DNA from: an uncultured Ruminococcus sp.
GTDB lineage: Bacteria > Bacillota > Clostridia > Oscillospirales > Ruminococcaceae
Assembly: GCA_947175005.1 (NCBI GenBank)
Contig: CAMWLD010000057.1
Span: forward strand, 1 to 9,656
Direction of reading: 5' to 3'
DNA length: 9,656 nt
Positions 5,588-9,656 of this stretch are shown piece after piece. Within the stretch, counting starts at the first letter, position 1; each line of letters starts with the position of its first letter. Under the pieces are notes generated by a model, which saw only the letters and a program-made list of their open reading frames with translations, had not been told where the DNA came from and did not search any database. Made by a program: the position numbers and the translations under genes.

Positions 5588-5657
5588 TAAAAACGAATCA
5601 ATCCGCCTCTTTTCGCATATAATTTACCGAAGAAATCGGAAAGGATCTCGGTATGTT

Positions 5658-6560
5658 ATGCGAGGAGAGGCTTTTATTGCACTGTTTTTGTCGGCGGCGC
5701 TGCTGATTTTTTCGGCGGTTTTTACAAAGGAGAACGCCGCCGGGGCATATTCGCAGACAGCCCCGCAGCCGGTGCAGACCGAACAGGCTGAACAGGTCAC
5801 ACAGGGCAGCAGCGTTTCCCTGCCTGTGCTGATGTATCACAGCGTGCTGAAAGACCCGTCCCGGACGGGAGAATATGTGATAACCCCCGAGGCGCTGGAA
5901 AGCGACCTTGCTTATTTAAAGAAAAACGGCTGCACAGCCGTGTCGGGTGCGGAGGTTTTCGCATTTGTGCACGACGGAACGCCCCTGCCCGAAAAGCCCG
6001 TTATGATAACCTTTGACGACGGACACCTGAACAATCTGACCTATTGCGCTCCGCTAATGGAGAAATACGGCATGAAGTGCACCGTCAGTGTTGTGGGCGC
6101 GTTTACCGTGCAGGCGGAAAAGGAGAACGACCCCAACCCCTATTATGCCTATCTCACCCGTGAGGATCTTTATACTATGGAAGAAAGCGGATTTTTTGAA
6201 ATAGGCTGCCACACTTACAATTTGCACAGCGTAAACGGGCGGCGGGGTGCAGAGAAAAACAAGTGGGAATCCACCGAGGAATATGTAAATGTGCTTTTGG
6301 AGGATGTGGAAAAATGGCGCAGAGCAACACAATTGAGCGGCGCTGCCGAAACCGAACGCTGTGTTTATGCCTATCCCTACGGCTATTACTCGGAGGAAGG
6401 GTTTGAAGCCTTGCGGCAGCAGGGTTTTACGGTATTTCTTACCTGCAAGGAGGCGGGAAACAACATCTCCTACAGCGGCGAGGATTTTGTTAAACTTAAC
6501 CGATATAACCGCTCGGGGCTTGTGCAAACCGACGAATTCATGAATGCAATTGGAATTTAA
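5658..6560 (+). CDS. Secreted or membrane-anchored polysaccharide deacetylase (NodB/CE4 fold)
   Basis: The 300-residue product has one N-terminal hydrophobic segment (residues 5-22), a Gln/Thr-rich spacer (31-52) and a NodB-type domain. VLMYHSV (57-63) opens the domain. TFDDG (D120, D121) is motif 1, HTYNLH (H185, H190) is motif 2, and YAYPYGYYS (P240, Y241, G242) is motif 3. CE4 enzymes use the Asp and two His to hold Zn2+ or another divalent metal and remove N-acetyl groups, commonly from peptidoglycan or other cell-wall glycans outside the membrane. The exact substrate is not readable. The start at 5658 gives a proper signal or anchor; AAAGGA (5640-5645) is a little far (12 nt). In-frame sequence upstream overlaps Uma2 and is not homologous. 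It is 70 nt after Uma2 copy 2 without an obvious terminator, so read-through is possible. Confidence 0.9.
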   Translation: MRGEAFIALFLSAALLIFSAVFTKENAAGAYSQTAPQPVQTEQAEQVTQGSSVSLPVLMYHSVLKDPSRTGEYVITPEALESDLAYLKKNGCTAVSGAEVFAFVHDGTPLPEKPVMITFDDGHLNNLTYCAPLMEKYGMKCTVSVVGAFTVQAEKENDPNPYYAYLTREDLYTMEESGFFEIGCHTYNLHSVNGRRGAEKNKWESTEEYVNVLLEDVEKWRRATQLSGAAETERCVYAYPYGYYSEEGFEALRQQGFTVFLTCKEAGNNISYSGEDFVKLNRYNRSGLVQTDEFMNAIGI

Positions 6561-6571
6561 CGGAAATTTAA

Positions 6572-6600
6572 TTGACTTATTTTTACCGATATGGTATAGT
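6572..6600 (+). promoter_or_regulatory. Promoter upstream of rubrerythrin
   Basis: TTGACT (6572-6577) and TATAGT (6595-6600) are 17 bp apart with TGG directly before the -10. The predicted start near 6607 gives a leader of about 190 nt before the rubrerythrin ATG. No clear PerR-type box is visible at the promoter. Confidence 0.8.
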
Positions 6601-6619
6601 TAAGATACAGGAGTCAATG

Positions 6620-6802
6620 ATGATTTGCAGCAAGTGCATTTGTATTGCAGCATTATGCTGTAAAGCTGCCCCGGAAAAATCCTGCAAAACGGATTTGCAT
6701 TCGGGAAAAATGCACATAATAATTAAGTATAATTCCCCGAAAGGCTTTTATATAAAGGCTTTAGGGAGAAATAAATTAAAAAGGAAGGGTTTAAGACCAT
6801 GA
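6620..6802 (+). CDS. Possible small cysteine-rich protein overlapping the rubrerythrin start
   Basis: This 60-residue ORF fills the rubrerythrin leader. AGGAG (6609-6613) is 6 nt before the ATG, and the TGA stop overlaps the rubrerythrin ATG as ATGA (6799-6802), the classic coupled-translation junction. Six cysteines lie in the first 22 residues (3, 6, 8, 13, 14, 22; a CxxCxC then CC), and the C-terminal third is basic. The cysteines could hold a metal or Fe-S centre, which would suit the neighbour, but I recognise no family. Against it: the predicted transcription start (about 6607) would leave almost no leader, and the segment contains palindromes (6648-6660, 6696-6714) that may be regulatory DNA or RNA. 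It could be non-coding. Confidence 0.3.
   Translation: MICSKCICIAALCCKAAPEKSCKTDLHSGKMHIIIKYNSPKGFYIKALGRNKLKRKGLRP
6645..6714. promoter_or_regulatory. Palindromes in the rubrerythrin leader
   Basis: CAGCATTATGCTG (6648-6660) is a perfect 6-1-6 palindrome whose symmetry continues outward (TT/AA at 6645-6646 and 6662-6663). TGCATT (6696-6701) and AATGCA (6709-6714) are a 6-bp inverted repeat with a 7-bp spacer. Either could bind a regulator; neither matches a box I can name. Confidence 0.35.
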
Positions 6803-7350
6803 AGAAATTTGTATGTTCTGTTTGCGGATATGTGTACGAGGGCGACGCTGCGCCCGAAAAATGTCCCCAGTGCAATGCGCCCGGTTCTAAGTTCACCGAG
6901 GCTGCAAGCGAGGGCGGCCTGAAATTTGCCTGCGAGCACATTGTGGGCATTGCTAAGGACGTTCAGGACAAGGAGATCATCGAGGGCCTCAATCAGAACT
7001 TTATGGGCGAGTGCACCGAGGTCGGAATGTATCTGGCAATGTCCAGAGTAGCCGACAGAGAGGGCTATCCCGAGGTTGCCGAGGCATACAAGAGAATTGC
7101 TTATGAGGAAGCAGAGCACGCTGCAAAATTTGCCGAGCTGCTTGGTGATGTTGTAACAAGCTCCACCAAGAAGAACCTTGAAATGCGTGTAATGGCAGAG
7201 CATGGCGCAACACAGGGCAAGCTTGATCTGGCGACCAAGGCAAAGCAGCAGAATCTGGACGCTATCCATGACACCGTTCATGAAATGGCTAAGGACGAGG
7301 CTCGCCACGGCAAGGCATTTGAGGGTCTGCTGAACAGATATTTCAAGTAA
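6799..7350 (+). CDS. rbr: Reverse rubrerythrin (N-terminal rubredoxin, C-terminal diiron domain)
   Basis: The 183-residue product has the domain order reversed relative to classical rubrerythrin. A rubredoxin-type Fe(SCys)4 site is formed by C6-x2-C9 and C22-x2-C25. A ferritin-like four-helix bundle follows, with acidic and histidine ligands E71/E74, E104-x2-H107, E128/E134 and E167-x2-H170. This architecture is the revRbr type known from Clostridium, an NADH-linked peroxidase that reduces H2O2 (and O2) in the cytoplasm of anaerobes via rubredoxin and its reductase. The start is clear: AAGGAAGGG is 9 nt upstream. Codon use is strongly biased (mostly GAG, AAG, GGC) compared with its neighbours, which suggests high expression. 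It ends in a long-stem terminator and looks like the sole or last gene of its transcript. Confidence 0.95.
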   Translation: MKKFVCSVCGYVYEGDAAPEKCPQCNAPGSKFTEAASEGGLKFACEHIVGIAKDVQDKEIIEGLNQNFMGECTEVGMYLAMSRVADREGYPEVAEAYKRIAYEEAEHAAKFAELLGDVVTSSTKKNLEMRVMAEHGATQGKLDLATKAKQQNLDAIHDTVHEMAKDEARHGKAFEGLLNRYFK

Positions 7351-7404
7351 TTTTAAGGTCTCAATAATTTGGTTTAATGCAATAGTCTATGCATACTAAA
7401 GCCG

Positions 7405-7455
7405 AACGCCATAGTATTTCCGATTTTACAGCCGGGAATACTATGGCGTTTTTAT
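7405..7455 (+). terminator. Long-stem terminator after rubrerythrin
   Basis: AACGCCATAGTATT (7405-7418) pairs perfectly with 7437-7450. The stem continues through one U-G and three further pairs to about 18 bp, with a 10-nt loop (7423-7432). Five T's follow (7449-7453). The T-run nearly touches the -35 of the next promoter (7455). Confidence 0.85.
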
Positions 7456-7483
7456 TGACAAACAGGCTGCTTTGAGGTATAAT
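7455..7483 (+). promoter_or_regulatory. Perfect consensus promoter of the membrane-protein gene
   Basis: TTGACA (7455-7460) and TATAAT (7478-7483) match consensus exactly with a 17-bp spacer. No operator-like dyad is apparent, so strong constitutive transcription is likely. Confidence 0.88.
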
Positions 7484-7516
7484 AGTTGTTGTGTTAAATC
7501 GGATTTCAGGAGGAAA

Positions 7517-8164
7517 ATGATTGTGGATCATAAAGAAAACAGTGCAGCGTGTGCAAACAGAGCTATAATAAAAATCGTTGTGGGAGCATTTATACTTCTG
7601 ACAGCTCTTTGCGGATATGATTTTCAAGTTTCGCATATGTATGAGCTGACCTTTATATCAAACTTTTCATGCGGCTTGCTGCTGCTGTCGGACGGAGCAG
7701 TGAGCCTGATCGGAAATAAGCCCTTGCCTGCGGGCTTGTATCAATTTGTGCTGCCATGTATACTGACCGTTTTTTGCTGTTTGTTTTTTAAGCTTTTTGG
7801 GTGGCACGATTTTAATTTCAGCGGAATGTTTTTCTTTTTGCATGGGATAAATCCCCCTTTGGTTCTGGCAATGTTTTTGTTTGCGACAAGGCTTGAATTG
7901 ACGGATAAAAAAGACTATGTCAAAAGAATTTTTATATCCCCGGCTATGGTAATGGCTTACCTGCTGTTTGATTATATTCGTTTTCTTATTACCGGTAACC
8001 TGGTGTATGGCTTGGTTTCAGCCGAAAGTCTGACATTTGTCAAGGCTGCTGCGATCGGGCTTGTTTACTATGGGTCAATGGCATTTATGAGCTATGGTTT
8101 GCTTGATCTGAAGCTGTATATTCAAAAGAAAACAGAGAAAATTTATGCGAATAAAAGCCGTTGA
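7517..8164 (+). CDS. Six-helix integral membrane protein of unknown function
   Basis: The 215-residue protein has about six hydrophobic segments: roughly 16-34, 42-62, 72-93, 100-123, 137-156 and 172-200. Loops are short and the C-terminal tail is basic and cytosolic-looking (KKTEKIYANKSR). The pattern YELTFISNFSC in helix 2 and FFFLHGINPPLVLAMF in helix 4 (a conserved-looking His and Pro in the membrane) recalls the Pr6Pr/FAR-17a-type six-helix proteins, but I cannot confirm that and no catalytic motif is evident. AGGAGG (7508-7513) is only 3 nt from ATG 7517 but 9 nt from in-frame GTG 7523, so the true start may be two codons later. It is transcribed from its own promoter and is not clearly in an operon with either neighbour. 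Confidence 0.8.
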   Translation: MIVDHKENSAACANRAIIKIVVGAFILLTALCGYDFQVSHMYELTFISNFSCGLLLLSDGAVSLIGNKPLPAGLYQFVLPCILTVFCCLFFKLFGWHDFNFSGMFFFLHGINPPLVLAMFLFATRLELTDKKDYVKRIFISPAMVMAYLLFDYIRFLITGNLVYGLVSAESLTFVKAAAIGLVYYGSMAFMSYGLLDLKLYIQKKTEKIYANKSR

Positions 8165-8208
8165 TCGAAGGCACTTCAAGAACATTTTCCCATATTTTCA
8201 CAATACGC

Positions 8209-8237
8209 TTGACATTTTTATATTAATTTGGTATAGT
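8209..8237 (+). promoter_or_regulatory. Promoter of the TPR-DUF4037 gene
   Basis: TTGACA (8209-8214) and TATAGT (8232-8237) are 17 bp apart, with TGG before the -10. The leader of about 85 nt contains a perfect 7-7-7 hairpin, AATTGTT (8265-8271) with AACAATT (8279-8285). Confidence 0.85.
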
Positions 8238-8327
8238 TTATATAGAGAACGCTTGCTTTCGGTAAATTGTTGAAAACGAACAATTATTCTATAAAAAATA
8301 TAAACTTTGACTAAAGAAGGTATTGCC

Positions 8328-9656
8328 ATGGAAATGAACGAGATACGTGAAAAGCTGGACGAACTTTTAAAAAATTACCGCTTGGAAGAGGCGGAGGCAT
8401 TTATGCTGAATGCCCTTGAAAATGCGGAAGAATCGGGCAGGGAAGATGTTATGCTGGGAGTCGCAAATGAGCTGGTGGGCTTTTATCGGGACTGCGGCAG
8501 GTTTGGGGAATCGCTGAAATTTGCGGAGATGTCGGAAAAGCTGCTTGAAAAAGTCGACCCGTCTCCCGAGGCTTGGGCGGCGGCGCTGCTTAACTCCGCC
8601 AACGCCGCCAGGGCGGCAGGACAGCACAGCAGGGCTTACGATTATTATGAAAGAATTGCCAATATCCCCGAAGCTATGGGGGACAATTCTCTCAGAGCAA
8701 GCTATTTCAACAACCTTGCACTGCTTCACCAGGAGTCGGGACGTTGGGAAGATGCGGCAGATTGCCTCCGTGAGGCTCTGGCAATTGCGGAAAAAGCGGG
8801 TGAAGAGATATGCTGCGCAATTTCACGGACAAACCTTGCGGCGTGCTTGGTACAAATGGGCAAAATTGATGAAGCGGAAAGTGTTTTGCAGCCTGCAATC
8901 GAAATCCTTGCGGGACGGTCGCCCTCGGATTTTCACTACAGCGGTGCATTGGCAGCCTACGGGGATATTTGCGCAGCGAAAGCAGCCCACAAAAAGGCAG
9001 CGGCATATTACGAGGCGGCTCTGGCTGAAATTGAGCTGCATATGGGCAGAAATAATTTTTATGAGATAGTGACCGAGAAATTGCATAAAGCATATGAGCA
9101 CACAGATCGCCCCACAAAGGGTATGGACATTTCAAGGAGCTTTTACAATGCATTCGGCAGAGATATGCTGAAACGGAAAATGCTTGACGGTACAAATCCC
9201 GATATGTCGGCGCTTGATTTATCGGCGCTTGATTTATCAAGCAACATTGCCTGCGGACTGGCGGGTGAGGGGTCGGAGTGCTTCGGGTTTGATGATGAGG
9301 TTTCGAGAGATCATGATTTTGCGCCATGCTTCTGCATTTGGGTAAACGATCTTGACAAAGACATTTCCCAAAGCCTTACAGACGATTTGCGCAACGCATA
9401 TTCCCTGCTGCCTAAAAGCTACATGGGACTATCCGCCAATGAGACAGCAGAGGGGCAGGGACGGCGAGGGGTCATACTTTTGTCGGAATATTTAGAAAAA
9501 TTCATTGGAATGAAAAAGCTTCCCGACGGTGAAGAATGGCTTGACATAGCGGACGAGGACCTTGCCTGCGCTGTGAACGGGCAGATATTTTCCGACAGGT
9601 CGGGATTTTTTACGGAAATCAGACGTAAGCTTAAAGAACGCCCTCGGTGGGTGGAT
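8328..9656 (+). CDS. TPR protein with DUF4037 nucleotidyltransferase-like domain (3' end outside window)
   Basis: The frame is open from ATG 8328 to the window edge (443 codons), so the C-terminus is missing. AAAGAAGG (8313-8320) is 7 nt upstream. Residues 1-260 are helical tetratricopeptide-like repeats, for example NNLALLHQESGRWEDAADCL and TNLAACLVQMGKIDEAESVL. The second part begins near 300 and contains GEGSECFGFDDEVSRDHDF (313-331), matching DUF4037 and the nucleotidyltransferase pattern G-S-x(n)-D-x-D (here GS 315-316, D328 and D330). This points to an enzyme moving a nucleotide onto a protein or RNA, with the TPRs for partner binding; substrate and pathway are unknown. A 15-bp in-frame tandem duplication (9207-9236) repeats SALDL between the domains. 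Confidence 0.85.
   Translation, partial: MEMNEIREKLDELLKNYRLEEAEAFMLNALENAEESGREDVMLGVANELVGFYRDCGRFGESLKFAEMSEKLLEKVDPSPEAWAAALLNSANAARAAGQHSRAYDYYERIANIPEAMGDNSLRASYFNNLALLHQESGRWEDAADCLREALAIAEKAGEEICCAISRTNLAACLVQMGKIDEAESVLQPAIEILAGRSPSDFHYSGALAAYGDICAAKAAHKKAAAYYEAALAEIELHMGRNNFYEIVTEKLHKAYEHTDRPTKGMDISRSFYNAFGRDMLKRKMLDGTNPDMSALDLSALDLSSNIACGLAGEGSECFGFDDEVSRDHDFAPCFCIWVNDLDKDISQSLTDDLRNAYSLLPKSYMGLSANETAEGQGRRGVILLSEYLEKFIGMKKLPDGEEWLDIADEDLACAVNGQIFSDRSGFFTEIRRKLKERPRWVD
9207..9236. repeat. 15-bp in-frame tandem duplication in the TPR-DUF4037 gene
   Basis: TCGGCGCTTGATTTA occurs twice without a mismatch (9207-9221, 9222-9236), encoding S-A-L-D-L twice. The exact identity suggests a recent slippage event, in the linker just before the DUF4037 domain. 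Confidence 0.85.

Noticed and set aside
5451..5657. In-frame N-terminal extension of the polysaccharide deacetylase reaching back over Uma2 copy 2
   Set aside because: It lies inside the conserved Uma2 coding sequence in another frame, and the extension would bury the hydrophobic signal or anchor segment that begins just after 5658.
6748..7308. Minus-strand ORF opposite rubrerythrin
   Set aside because: Rubrerythrin is certain from its metal ligands. The antisense frame stays open because of the strongly biased codon use of that gene.
8521..9327. ORFs on both strands within 8521-9327
   Set aside because: They are other-frame shadows of the TPR-DUF4037 gene, whose frame is open from 8328 to the window end and has recognisable TPR and DUF4037 motifs.

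Overview
The window reads as chromosomal DNA of an anaerobic, low-GC Gram-positive bacterium, most likely a gut Clostridia of the Ruminococcus/Oscillospiraceae kind. The grounds are strong AGGAGG-type ribosome sites, sigma-A promoters of the TTGACA-17-TATAAT type, a rubredoxin-first (reverse) rubrerythrin, and a secreted surface protein of a style common in that group. The assignment is inference; no rRNA or other phylogenetic marker is present.

Layout. (1) 29-595 (-) is a Uma2/DUF820 nuclease-fold protein with its own promoter and upstream 7-bp repeats. (2) 792-3383 (-) is an 863-residue secreted beta-repeat surface protein with a Thr-Pro-rich linker. Its promoter at 3545-3573 is consensus, is bracketed by two AAGTGA dyads, and feeds a 5' leader with three consecutive hairpins. 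(3) 3837-4166 (+) is a small XRE-type regulator, divergent from the surface gene. A perfect stand-alone terminator hairpin lies between the two. (4) 4348-5587 (+) is a promoter followed by an antitoxin, a PIN-domain toxin and a second Uma2 gene, tightly packed. (5) 5658-6560 (+) is a secreted polysaccharide deacetylase. (6) 6799-7350 (+) is reverse rubrerythrin, preceded by a possible 60-residue cysteine-rich ORF that overlaps its start codon. (7) 7517-8164 (+) is a six-helix membrane protein of unknown function behind a perfect consensus promoter. (8) 8328 to the window end (+) is a TPR protein with a DUF4037 nucleotidyltransferase-like domain, open at the right edge.

How the parts relate. 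The two Uma2 genes are close paralogues in inverted orientation. Each locus also carries the same upstream module: degenerate AGAGGYW heptamers, a T-rich stretch and a TTGAATTT...GAATGTGG-TATAMT promoter. In one copy the module drives Uma2 directly; in the other a VapBC-like toxin-antitoxin pair sits between promoter and Uma2. These inverted copies enclose the surface-protein and regulator genes. That arrangement, together with the elaborate control region at 3415-3655, is the most unusual part of the window. The right half looks like ordinary chromosomal genes (cell envelope, oxygen defence), each with its own promoter.
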